A DNA stretch of 64,000 bases, from positions 1 through 64,000 of the forward strand of contig JASJFT010000170.1 in NCBI GenBank assembly GCA_030770425.1, given 5' to 3'. This document shows, one piece after another, positions 23,836 to 33,383 of this stretch. The first letter of the stretch is position 1. Every line of letters begins with the position of its first letter. Position numbers and translations under genes: made by a program. This DNA is from Darksidea phi (taxonomy: Eukaryota; Ascomycota; Dothideomycetes; Pleosporales; Lentitheciaceae). The notes under the pieces are model-generated. The model searched no databases, was not told the origin of the DNA, and saw nothing but the letters and a program-made list of their open reading frames with translations.

Positions 23836-23962
23836 GCTCAGTAGCTGAGCTGTTGTGGTGCCTTTTGAGGGAAAGATGAATAGTGAGCGGTGTATGTATA
23901 GGCACACATCATCGAAACGGTTAAGGAGTGCAGCGATAAACATCGCACAGTACTGTCCGTAG

Positions 23963-26131
23963 TTAAGATACATCGTTCATCCATGCAAGAGTCATATTAT
24001 CAGACTCTGGAAACGGCGCGAACGCAGAGGAGTCCAACTGAAGCCAATCAATAGTCTGCCAGTCATCTAGGAAGTTTTGTAATCCTGGTGCAGCAGTGTC
24101 GATAGGGCTTCCGAACAGCGGCTGCCACATCGGTATAGCCGCATCCGGGCCATGCTCTAGGTGATCATCCATCAAGTCTTGATTGCCGCCAACGGGAGCT
24201 GCGGATGATGCTGGCATCATATGCGCTTGCTCTAGTATAGGTCTCGCCGTCTTTCTTTTGGCCTCAGCCCGAAGCTCTTGTAGAATGATGCTGTATCTAC
24301 GCGATGGGGAATTGGAAGCAGTTGCTTGCGCAAGATGTTGTAGGCAACGTTCAGCTTGGTCAAGGATGGTGCGGCGCTCGTCTAGTGTGGTGCTGTTGTT
24401 GCTTTCTTGTATGGCCCACACGTAGACGATCACCAAGGCGCAGAAGCAGACATAGTGCGTCCACCAGAAGGCATGAAATAGACGTCCTTCTCGGGCCATG
24501 CGATCAACAGCTTCCAGTACAGACTGCGCAGCTGAAATGCACTCAGAGCGGCCTTCCCTTGCTAGACTTCCCAACTCGTTATTGTTGCGTGTTGTGCTCT
24601 TCAATAGAAACGGACGGTGAGCTAGCATAACGGCATGGCAGTAAGATAGCTTCAAAGCTGTAGCTTGTCGTCGGAAACTGGGGATGAGGCTGCTGGGGTT
24701 GATGGCGCCAAGGAAAGGTGGCAGCAATGCTCTCCACTGGCGTAGTTCGGCACCTAGCCGGTGAGACGCTGCAAGACGCACATGATCCGGTACTAGTTTG
24801 ATGGAGTATACTTGACGCGAGATTTTCTCAGCGATCTGAGCGAGCTTGGCGTGAAACACCAGCGAGTCGATGTGGCAGTCGTCAGTGCCGCTTAGCTGCG
24901 GACCAGAGCTCGTCATGTCTTCATCGTTGACCGAATCTGGAAAATCTTGATCGATGTCGTCGTCGTGGTAATGTTGCGGACGCCCAAATATTACACCGAG
25001 GTACTTGTCGAGCGTATAAGCAACCCAAAATACTCGCTTCCTGCATTGTTCCTCGATATAGTCGCGTCTGTGGGATGTTGGTGGCCGCTTGCGATCATCT
25101 CTTCGATGGAGACCAAGCGCTGAGATGATCTGTAGAGTATGACCGAAGGTATACCAGGCTTGATTGAAGCGAGATGACATTAAGAGATAAAGCACCTGGA
25201 TAAGTCGCGATTGGGCCGACTCTAATCTGGCAATACCGGTCTCCCCTTCGGTGAGACGGGAAGACTCGCAAAATAGCTCGTCGCTCAATGACTGCACTGC
25301 GTCTTCGTCTTCCTCTGCATTGACGGGGGACACACTGCTACTGCCTCGTGCCTTTTCCTCGTGGAAAGAGGCAACGGCAAGCACTGATAGCACGACGGCA
25401 GCCTTTGCGTGTCCAAGTCCGAAGGACAAGGGCCGGTTGAGTTGAGCATTTTGCGAGACTTGGTCGAGCCACGATTCCACGGTGGTCCTATGAAGGAGTC
25501 TGTATGTCGCGATGCAGACGTCGAAGTACATGGTGAGCAGGCCGCGGCTCTTGCTCAGGGATGGCATTCGCATCTGCCCCGTTTGCTGGAATGGCTTGTC
25601 GCCGGCGCACGCAAGAAGCTGGTTGTCCTCGACAGATCCCGGCTGGCCGTTTATAACTTGGCTGTTTTCGTTGTTTGAAATCCGGCGCCATGCACGATGC
25701 AGAAAAGAAAGACCAGACGTCGGGTCTGCGTACTGGCCAGCGACCTCTAGGCCTGGCGAGCCGCAAGTCGCAACATCTTGCGCCGTTTCACTGCCCCTGG
25801 ATCGCGGTGCTATCGATGGAGCACCCCGTGCGCGAGGTTGCTCGGCGCCCGTATGTTCGATGCGGCGCGGTGATGGTGCCTTTCCTCGCGAGTAGACAGC
25901 CTCATATCGACACTGCAGTCCTCGGCGGTTGCAGCTGGCGCATGGCTGCTCACCCGAGCACTTCGATTTCTTTGCCTTGCAGATGTCGCAAGCCCTCGTT
26001 ACCCTAATTTTCTGCCGGCTCCGCTTCTGCGGGATCAAACTGCCGCCAAGTTGTGACTGTAAACCCGGGACGGAGGCGATGGCGAGTCCGTGGGGCGATG
26101 CATGCTGCTGTGCGAAGGGTTCCGTGGCCAT
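23963..26131 (-). CDS. Zn(II)2Cys6 transcription factor with fungal_trans domain
   Basis: Intronless, 722 residues, starting at the ATG at 26131 in perfect context (GCCATGG). The open frame extends to 26284 but begins there with GTG, so I use the ATG. The zinc cluster RACDICKAKKSKC...CASCNRRGLQC places six cysteines at 48, 51, 58, 64, 67 and 74 with spacing C-x2-C-x6-C-x5-C-x2-C-x6-C. A basic linker (YSRGKAPSPRR) follows. The middle homology region has TYRLLHRTTVESWL, KRVFWVAYTLDKYLGVIFGRP, YCHAVMLAHRPFLL and WWTHYVCFCALVIVYVWAI, as in fungal-specific transcription factor domains. The C-terminus is acidic/aromatic (FLDDWQTIDWLQLDSS), a likely activation region. It lies between the MFS and aldo/keto reductase genes, so a pathway-specific regulator is the natural reading (inference). 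Confidence 0.9.
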   Translation of the reverse strand: MATEPFAQQHASPHGLAIASVPGLQSQLGGSLIPQKRSRQKIRVTRACDICKAKKSKCSGEQPCASCNRRGLQCRYEAVYSRGKAPSPRRIEHTGAEQPRARGAPSIAPRSRGSETAQDVATCGSPGLEVAGQYADPTSGLSFLHRAWRRISNNENSQVINGQPGSVEDNQLLACAGDKPFQQTGQMRMPSLSKSRGLLTMYFDVCIATYRLLHRTTVESWLDQVSQNAQLNRPLSFGLGHAKAAVVLSVLAVASFHEEKARGSSSVSPVNAEEDEDAVQSLSDELFCESSRLTEGETGIARLESAQSRLIQVLYLLMSSRFNQAWYTFGHTLQIISALGLHRRDDRKRPPTSHRRDYIEEQCRKRVFWVAYTLDKYLGVIFGRPQHYHDDDIDQDFPDSVNDEDMTSSGPQLSGTDDCHIDSLVFHAKLAQIAEKISRQVYSIKLVPDHVRLAASHRLGAELRQWRALLPPFLGAINPSSLIPSFRRQATALKLSYCHAVMLAHRPFLLKSTTRNNNELGSLAREGRSECISAAQSVLEAVDRMAREGRLFHAFWWTHYVCFCALVIVYVWAIQESNNSTTLDERRTILDQAERCLQHLAQATASNSPSRRYSIILQELRAEAKRKTARPILEQAHMMPASSAAPVGGNQDLMDDHLEHGPDAAIPMWQPLFGSPIDTAAPGLQNFLDDWQTIDWLQLDSSAFAPFPESDNMTLAWMNDVS

Positions 26132-26413
26132 GGCGGACACGCAGAGGCAAAATCCGGGGATGGAGGAAACCTGGGGACGGGAGATGGAACGAATAAGAGC
26201 GGTTTCCGGCAGAGGCGGGGTAGCGGCAGTGGAGCGCTCCTGCCATCCCGATATTTCCGCCCCGGCCGTCGCACCTTCCGCCACTCCATTTCCGTGCCTA
26301 CCAACAATGGAGTGGAGTACTCATGGCCATCACAATGTCCTCGATTGTCCTTGGAACGACCGTCTGCTTCACTTCACATCTTTCCCACACCTTGACCGCA
26401 CTTCATCGGAACC
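26132..26413. promoter_or_regulatory. Divergent intergenic region, regulator and aldo/keto reductase
   Basis: Only 282 bp separate the two start codons, so both genes must share promoter sequence and 5' UTR space. No clear TATA box is visible. Confidence 0.4.
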
Positions 26414-27437
26414 ATGCCTATCGCCACACATTTCACCCTCAATACGGGCGCTCAGATACCTGCTGTCGGCTTTGGCACATGGCAGGCGAAGCCCGGCGAA
26501 GTCGAGCACGCCGTGGAGACTGCACTCAAAGCTGGATACCGTCACCTCGACTGCGCTGCCATCTATCGAAACGAAGTGGAAGTAGGTGTTGGCATTCAAA
26601 GAAGCGGCGTTCCTCGTTCCGACATCTTCATCACTAGCAAGTTGTGGAACACCAAGCACGCGCCAGAAGATGTAGAGGCAGCGCTCGACAGGAGCCTGCA
26701 GGACCTCGGGGTTGAGTATCTTGATCTTTTCCTGATGCATTGGCCTGTGTAAGTCAGAGTATCCTCACCGGACCGTCTCATGTATTCATACGCGCAGTGC
26801 ATTTAATGGCAAGAGTGGCAAATGGTTCCCATTGCGCCAAAACGGCGTCTTCGACCTCACCAACATCGACCCCGCCATAACCTACAAGGCCATGGAAAAG
26901 CTCCTCTCAACCGGCAAAGTCCGCGCAATCGGTGTCTCAAATTTCACCATCAACCGACTCACCGACCTGCTCTCTAAGACGACTGTTGTGCCTGCTGTCA
27001 ATCAGGTCGAAGCGCATCCCTACCTTCAACAGCCCGCGCTCTTTGACTTCTGCAAGAGCAAGGGTATCATCATCGAAGCTTACTCGCCGCTCGGTAACAA
27101 CCAAACAGGTGAGCCACGCACAGTCGACGATGCGCTCGTTGGTGTACTCGGACGGAGGCTAGGTATGGACGGTGGGCAGTTGCTGGCGAGCTGGGGCATT
27201 CAGCGCGGTACTGTCGTGTTGCCGAAGAGTGTAACACCGAGCAGGATAAAGAGCAATCTGCAGGTCAAGGAACTCCCGAACCATGCATTTGAAGAGCTTA
27301 ATGCATTGGAGAGGCACAAAAGGTTTAATGTGCAGTCGCGTTGGGGTTTCGATATTTTCGAGGAGCTTGGAGAGGAGAAGGTGAAGAAGATCGCGGAGGA
27401 CTGCGCAGAGGAGAATCTAGAGAGGTTCACTATATAG
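26414..27437 (+). CDS. Aldo/keto reductase
   Basis: Exons 26414-26748 and 26798-27437 with one 49-bp intron (GTAAGT...GCGCAG). 975 bp, 324 residues. A standard (alpha/beta)8 NADPH-dependent carbonyl reductase: VGFGTWQ at the N-terminus and the complete catalytic tetrad Asp46, Tyr51 (DCAAIYRNE), Lys76 (TSKLW) and His109 (LMHWP). It also has [24 protein letters not shown] and the cofactor-clamp region [15 protein letters not shown]. The length is typical. It reduces aldehydes or ketones to alcohols, or the reverse. Beside an enzyme that should release an aldehyde, reduction of that product is a fair hypothesis. It is transcribed divergently from the regulator. Confidence 0.92.
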
Positions 27438-28105
27438 TTGGGAGAGAGTTAAGTTGATAGAATTCTTAAAACATTTACGCGTCGGCGTACGAAACAAATG
27501 TACAGCATCTGTCCGGTGATGTGGCCAGTTGTCGGGTCGAGATGTGGCCGAGCCGCTAGAATCTGATTATTACTTGATAGCGTTGGGCTATTTTGACTAC
27601 AAATGCAATGATTCTGACCGAACATTTTGAAAGATGGTTGCATGTCTTGTCCAACGTACCAAGCAAATTTTCTAATAGATGTACACAATATGTCAACGTC
27701 GCGAAGCACCACTCGTTGCATCCACAAAGGTAAGCCTTGTATAAGGAAACAAACTCTTTCTTTGTGTCTTTTTATTGGATTCAGATGTTGGGTTCGGAAT
27801 CTTCCCACAGACCAGAAAAGCGGTGAGAACTCGCAGTGAATAACCAGGCACGTGACCGCGCGTCACCGCTGAAACCGATAAGTTTCTTTTGATCCGCACC
27901 ACTTTTGAATCAATACGCGGTCTCACCTTAACATACACAAATAGAGGTGCGCTCTCAAGGTATTTGGGTCCCCCACTTCCGTAAACAAGACTGCGATTGC
28001 GAAACATAGCCTCCGCTGCTTCACCGCGCAAACTCGGACTTACGTGTGTATAGCATTAACTATCTCGGCGAGCAGGTGAGATCCTGTACCATACGCCCAA
28101 CTGCA
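27438..28105. other. Intergenic region
   Basis: 3' flank of the aldo/keto reductase and the upstream region of the next gene. The open frames present are motif-free. The sequence around 28060-28085 (ATCTCGGCGAGCAGGTGAGAT) could hold a 5' UTR splice donor. Confidence 0.4.
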
Positions 28106-29917
28106 ATGGAGAACATGCAGTCCAACGCTACGCCCTTCTTCCCGCCCGAGATGCAGGGTAGCCAGCAAATCGACCACCCGAACCTCCAGCAGTCCAATCC
28201 GAACGGCCAGCGAAGCCATGGCCATGGAAACAATGGTCGCGGGCGCGGAAACTCCAAAGGCAAGAACAAGCGTGGAGGAAAGGCCAACAATGGCGCTACT
28301 AACAGTCGTGCCCAAGGCTATCCTGGAGGCGGATATGTCCAGCAACCCCAGTCGGTGTCCAATGACGTGAACTGGACACAGATGCCTGCTGGCTATGGTA
28401 TGGCAAACACCACGATGCCTTTCCCGCCACCAGTAGCACCTGTCGGTATGGTCTCAGGCCTGAATGCTCCCTTCACTGGCACGCCACCGATGCCAATGGC
28501 TCGCATGAGCAGCTTCGGTAGTGTTGGAGTTTCGGGTTCGCGATCCAGCAGCTACACTACCAACCCCTCTCCTCGCCAATTCACTCCGACGCTACACGCA
28601 CCGACTCCGCAGCGCCATGCAAAGATCGTGAACAACCCTTACAATTTGACGGCGAACAATGCGGGACCGCCTAAGCCGATGAGTGTTGCGCCGACGTATT
28701 CCGCGACACCGTCGATGCTGAACGTACCGAAGCGAAACGTGTCTGAAGGCGCTCGTGCGGCCTCTGTCGATATCTCCGGTGTTACTTCGACCATTACTTT
28801 TAACCCGGATAGGCAGAACACTGGCGAGAAAGATGAGGAGAAGCGGGAGCCGCATAACCCATACGCGGATTACAGCGCTCTCCAGCACCTTGCGGCCTTG
28901 TCCGCCACTGCCCGACACAGCATGATGGAACCCCTCGCCGACCATCGTACAGCGCACCTCGAAGCCCAAGAAGCCATCACGGTCAGGCGCACCGAGATCC
29001 TCAATGTCCTCGGTAACTATATCTCCTCCGAGCGCCGCCACGAGAGCTGCGCTCGCGAGTACCAAGACCTAGTCGCCACGAACCTTGAGCTCGCAGTGAA
29101 GCACCCTCCTGGTGATAGCAAAGATAAGCACCTGCAAGCCGCGGCGTATAGTATGCGCAAGGCATCCGAGCACTCTACAAAAGCTTTGGATTATTGTGTT
29201 AGTGTGGCTAGGTATAAAGATATGTTGGAAGAATTGAACAGAGAGGCTGTGAAGGCGTTGGAGAAGTGGTATGAGGGGATGCACAAGGAGATCGTGAGGG
29301 TGCTTGAGAGTGCAGTGGCGCCGATCGAGAAGGAGGATGAGCAGCGGAGTCAGAGGGGGATGAAGGAGTGGCAGGAGAGATTCGATGCTAATCTTGCAAG
29401 CCAGAAGACAGAGAAGGAGGAGCTGAAGATGAAGCTGACTGATGAGAGCAAGAAGGCGAATGAGGGTGTCAAGATGGACAGCCGCCAGAGCTCAGTGGTC
29501 GATACCGATGTCAAGGCAGCTGACCTGACGACGGGCGAAGACAAATCGTCCTTCCAGAAGGCAACAGCTGAGCCGTCTAGAGATGGCAAAGGCCATCTAG
29601 ACGAGGGCCAGCAAACCTCTAATGCTGCTTTCGCCAATACTGAGCAACCCGACGCCGCTGCTAAACCTAAGAAAAAGAACAACAAATCCAAGGCCTCCAG
29701 GAAGAAGAAAGGCGGCATGGACTCCGGGACATCTTCCTCAGCCGCCTTGAACGAGCTCAAGGACAACAAGGGCCCGGAGAACAAGGTCTCGGAGAACAAG
29801 GTCCCGGAGAAGAAGGGCAGTGTCGACTCCCGCGCTTCATCAACTGCACCCAAGAATGAGAAGAGGGACCAGGGCCAAATCCGGAGTCAGGAGAAGGCGC
29901 AGGGTGGTAAGACTTAG
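28106..29917 (+). CDS. Unknown low-complexity protein with RG-rich N-terminus and Lys-rich tail
   Basis: The intronless open frame begins at GTG (28046), so the first ATG at 28106 is used: 603 residues. The N-terminal 250 residues are Asn/Gln/Gly/Pro-rich with a basic RG segment (NNGRGRGNSKGKNKRGGKAN), typical of RNA-associated disordered regions. A helical middle (about 265-450) contains HPYADYSAL-like 'HNPYADYSALQHLAAL', RRTEILNVLGNYISSERRH and long Glu/Lys-rich stretches with coiled-coil character. The tail is Lys-rich (KPKKKNNKSKASRKKKGG) and includes a short triple repeat (ENKVSENKVPEKK). No secretion or membrane signal. I do not recognise the family; an RNA- or ribosome-associated role is a guess from composition. 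Confidence 0.75.
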   Translation: MENMQSNATPFFPPEMQGSQQIDHPNLQQSNPNGQRSHGHGNNGRGRGNSKGKNKRGGKANNGATNSRAQGYPGGGYVQQPQSVSNDVNWTQMPAGYGMANTTMPFPPPVAPVGMVSGLNAPFTGTPPMPMARMSSFGSVGVSGSRSSSYTTNPSPRQFTPTLHAPTPQRHAKIVNNPYNLTANNAGPPKPMSVAPTYSATPSMLNVPKRNVSEGARAASVDISGVTSTITFNPDRQNTGEKDEEKREPHNPYADYSALQHLAALSATARHSMMEPLADHRTAHLEAQEAITVRRTEILNVLGNYISSERRHESCAREYQDLVATNLELAVKHPPGDSKDKHLQAAAYSMRKASEHSTKALDYCVSVARYKDMLEELNREAVKALEKWYEGMHKEIVRVLESAVAPIEKEDEQRSQRGMKEWQERFDANLASQKTEKEELKMKLTDESKKANEGVKMDSRQSSVVDTDVKAADLTTGEDKSSFQKATAEPSRDGKGHLDEGQQTSNAAFANTEQPDAAAKPKKKNNKSKASRKKKGGMDSGTSSSAALNELKDNKGPENKVSENKVPEKKGSVDSRASSTAPKNEKRDQGQIRSQEKAQGGKT

Positions 29918-30771
29918 GGGGCTTGTTTACAGCGCGCTTCTTCCTGAGAAGAACCGGCGAGCATGATCAACAGGTTCGCAGAGCTGCATTGCTTCATCTT
30001 CAATGTTGCAGAGCACTTCTAGTGATAATGTTGATGGTTTTCGCATATGGGTTGGTTAGGTGGCGTTCGGACCGAATCCTGGATAGATTAGATGAATAGG
30101 CCCGAGCACAATGGGTATACTAGACAGCAATGCCGTAATTATGATGGTGACAGCTGAAGTTGCTAAACAGGTGCGAGTCTTAGAGGTGGTTTGGAGGAAA
30201 TGGCGACATGACTTGTGATTTAATGCAGTCGCTGAGGTTGTTGTGATGGAAAGCACGCATTGGTTGATTGGCCTACCAAGTACTCGGCCGCCGTCAACGA
30301 GACTCCTCAATGCCAACCATGACCGGGGCCATCAAGCAAACAGAGACTTCCATCAAAATCGAACCCCTCGGATATTATACTCTCGTCGCAATGCTTCTCT
30401 TTGACAGTCTAGCCATGGCATCAGCTTGCTCGTCGCGTCGCGTCTCGCGTGTCGCAATGTCGACCAAACCTTCCAACGCACATATAATGAACTTACGACA
30501 TGATCATCGTGCGATCGTGAGAGTGATAAAATTCGCATGATGTAGGTTTTCGAAACAATGGACGTTGAGATGGTGCTGCTTCTGTTGCTGAGCGTTGGAG
30601 ATGTGGGGTCTACTCCGCATTGTGGGGAAGGCGACCCCTGCATATCTAGGTCCGAGTCTGCAGCTTGCCGTGTCTTTCTCCCATATAGGCCTTACGATTC
30701 CATGTATTTATCTAACTCCTTAGGAAATTATAAGCTTATCTGAAAGTCTTGCCGTTTTATCAACTGCCACA
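29918..30771. other. Intergenic region
   Basis: No supported gene. The short open frames lack motifs. The last 100 bp before 30772 is AT-leaning with TATTTATCTAAC, the probable leader of the VAO-type gene. Confidence 0.5.
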
Positions 30772-32622
30772 ATGCCTCCATCTCTAGCGTACAAGAACAC
30801 TGAGTACCAATCCACCCACTACAACCTCTTCAAGGACTCCATCACCGTTCCGCTCAAATCCGTACTGCCGCCAGGTGTAACGCGCTATGCCTTCGACGCC
30901 GCCATATTGCAGTACATGGCCATCGTTGGCTATGAACAGGTTCTCCTTGGCGATGCCCTGACCGAATACATTGATCCGTATGAGCTAGGTGCTGAAGAGG
31001 GAATCAGAAAAATGCCCAGTGCAGCAGTACGACCAAAGAACGTGGAAGAGATGAGAAGAGTATTAGCGGTTTGCAATGAATACACGATCCCGGTATGGAC
31101 GTTCTCGAGAGGGAAGAATCTAGGATATGGAGGACCTGCACCACGGGTTAACGGCTCGGTGGCGCTGGATCTGCATCGGATGGATAAGATTATTGAAGTC
31201 AATGAAGAGTATGCTTACGCTGTTGTTGAGCCCGGTGTTACCTTTACGGAGCTGTACGAGTACTGTGTCGCGCACAAGCTCAAAGTATGGCCTTCTGTGC
31301 CTTCGCTGGGTTGGGGATCAGTCGTAGGGAATACGCTGGACCGGGGCACGGGCTTCACGCCGACGGCAACGCACCATCAGCATATCTGCGGCCTAGAAGC
31401 TATGCTTGCAAACGGCGAGCTTGTACGGACAGGCCAGTTCGCCGTCTCTGGTTCGCCTTCCTCTCACCTCTCCAAGTTCACATTCGGGCCCAGTATCGAG
31501 GGGCTCTTCCTTCAGTCTAACCTCGGCGTCGTCACCAAGCTCGGGATATGGCTCACCCCCGCTCCGCAAGCGTTCATGTCCTGCTCCTTCGACATGCCTG
31601 ATTTTGAAGACCTGGAGACGATCGTCGATGTGTTCGGTCCGCTGCGGCGAGATGGCTTACTCCCCAACACAGTCTACGTCTCCAATATCACCGAGTGGAT
31701 TAGCATGGTCGGCCAGCGCGACGAGTTATGGCCGCAACCGGGTCCCATACCCGAGTGGCGCTTGAAGGAACTCCAGGCACAACTCAACTTCGGATACTGG
31801 AATGCGAAATTTGGGCTGTATGGGGCTACAGATGTGGTGCAGGCGCATTTCAACGAGTTGAAGAAAATTGTGGCCAAAAAGCTGCCGAAGGGACGACTCA
31901 ACGGCGAGATCTTCAGCGCTGGAGAGGGAGAGACTTTAGATCCTGCGTCGATTCCTGATCCCCACGGTGGATTCTTCGTCGGTGTCCCAAGCTTGTGGAG
32001 TCTGCCGATGGTGAAATTTCGACTACCAAAGGACGGGGGCGGGATAGGTGCGCATTACGATTACAGTCCGATCATACCGTCGAATGGGAAGGCTGTTCTG
32101 GAATGGGTAAGGACAGCGAAAAAGTACGTTCCGATCATTCTCTTTTTCTTCTTACAACATAGCCATGTATGATGATACGTGTGAAGCTAACCGCAAACCC
32201 AGAATTACCGAAGCCGAAAACTTCGACCTCTTCTGCGACTTTTTCATGCACGAGCGCCACGTCATTTTCGTCAACATGATGTCCTTTGACAAAACCAACG
32301 TCGCACACCGGCAAGCTGTGCAAACAATCTTCCGCAATCTGTTTGAGGAGGGCAAGAAGAGGGGGTATAGCAAGTATAGGAGTCATATAAATACCATGGG
32401 TCAGTCCATTCAATCCGGCTCCTCTTATACTAAGACTAGCACATGCTGATGGGGTTTATAGATCTCGTGGCGTCACTGTATGATTTCAATGATCATGCAT
32501 ACCGGAGGTTCGTAGAGACCATCAAGGATGCGTTGGATCCAAAGGGTATTTTGAGTCCGGGGAAGCAGGGTATCTGGCCAAAGAGGTTCAGAGAGAATGA
32601 GAAATTGAAGGCGCATTTGTAG
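30772..32622 (+). CDS. Vanillyl-alcohol oxidase family flavoenzyme
   Basis: Exons 30772-32123, 32203-32399 and 32462-32622; introns 79 and 62 bp. 1710 bp, 569 residues, close to the 560 of Penicillium VAO. PCMH-type FAD domain: FSRGKNLGYGGPAPRV, YAVVEPGVTF, LANGELVRTG, IEGLFLQSNLGVVTKLGIWL. C-terminal cap: FGLYGATDVV, GVPSLW, GAHYDYSPI, KYRSHI, DALDPKGILSPGKQGIWP. Aligned from memory with VAO, the flavin-linking His422 matches His428. Phenolate-binding Tyr108, Tyr503 and Arg504 match Tyr119, Tyr509 and Arg510, while Tyr187 is Phe195 and catalytic Asp170 is Ser178. VAO enzymes oxidise para-substituted phenols such as 4-hydroxybenzyl alcohols, making H2O2. The changed residues suggest altered substrate or rate. 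There is no obvious signal peptide; VAO itself is peroxisomal/cytosolic. It could serve the neighbouring cluster, but one unrelated gene lies between. Confidence 0.92.
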
Positions 32623-33383
32623 AAATGGGGAGTTCTGTCAGTGTATTGTGTATTAGGATGCTATTATCTTGCCTTGGCCATACGAAGGCTTCTGCGATGG
32701 CATGTCAAACGCGTGTCTTCTTGCTTGAGCGAGAAAGTGGGGCAGGGTCCGTGCCCGTGGCTTTCTCGTCATCTCAGTGAGCTCTCACTTCGACTGCATC
32801 AATATCCATCGATCCGCTTTTTTTCTTCGTCGGATCATGAACAATGGTCGTGCATTCGTCCGTAGCTCATCACCCCAGATGGGAGAGCTGCGTGGCGCGC
32901 TTGCGCTGCCTGTTTGCTGCACTCCGCTCAGACGCTTGTGCGGTGTTTGCCATACACACATCATGTCACCTTCACCGCGAGGTGATGAATCGACAGATAT
33001 GAGCTGTTTCAATCCTAATGAATACGTTTTCACGTGCTCACTTGCGGAAAAACACTTGTTTTCACTCAGCGTGGGTTTGTTTACAACCGAAAGCGCTGTC
33101 GACTGACTGCAAGTTTCCTCCCTCCCTCCTACCGACTCTGCACCGCGACGCATCTTTTGTTGCGGATTTAGTGCTCTACAAGGTGAGTACGTCTATTTGG
33201 CGCCGACACCAGCGACTGCGACCTGACACGTCGTTTTCTAAAGCGCGTTGCGCCTTTCGCGTCAGGTAGTCTCTAATTGGTCCGTGTGTGTCGACGGGCC
33301 TCGGTGTGCGCCTCCTTTGGACGGAGACGGAAGCGAGAAGCTGTGACAGAATACGAAATAGGGGATAAGGAGGCATTGTCACC
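32623..33383. other. Intergenic region
   Basis: Upstream region of the gene at 33384. A CACGTG E-box lies at about 33031, and an imperfect inverted repeat (TCACCTTCACCGCGAGGTGA) near 32965. No coding frame is supported. Confidence 0.4.

Noticed and set aside
26132..26284. N-terminal extension of the Zn2Cys6 regulator
   Set aside because: The extended frame begins with GTG; the first ATG, in a strong context, is at 26131.
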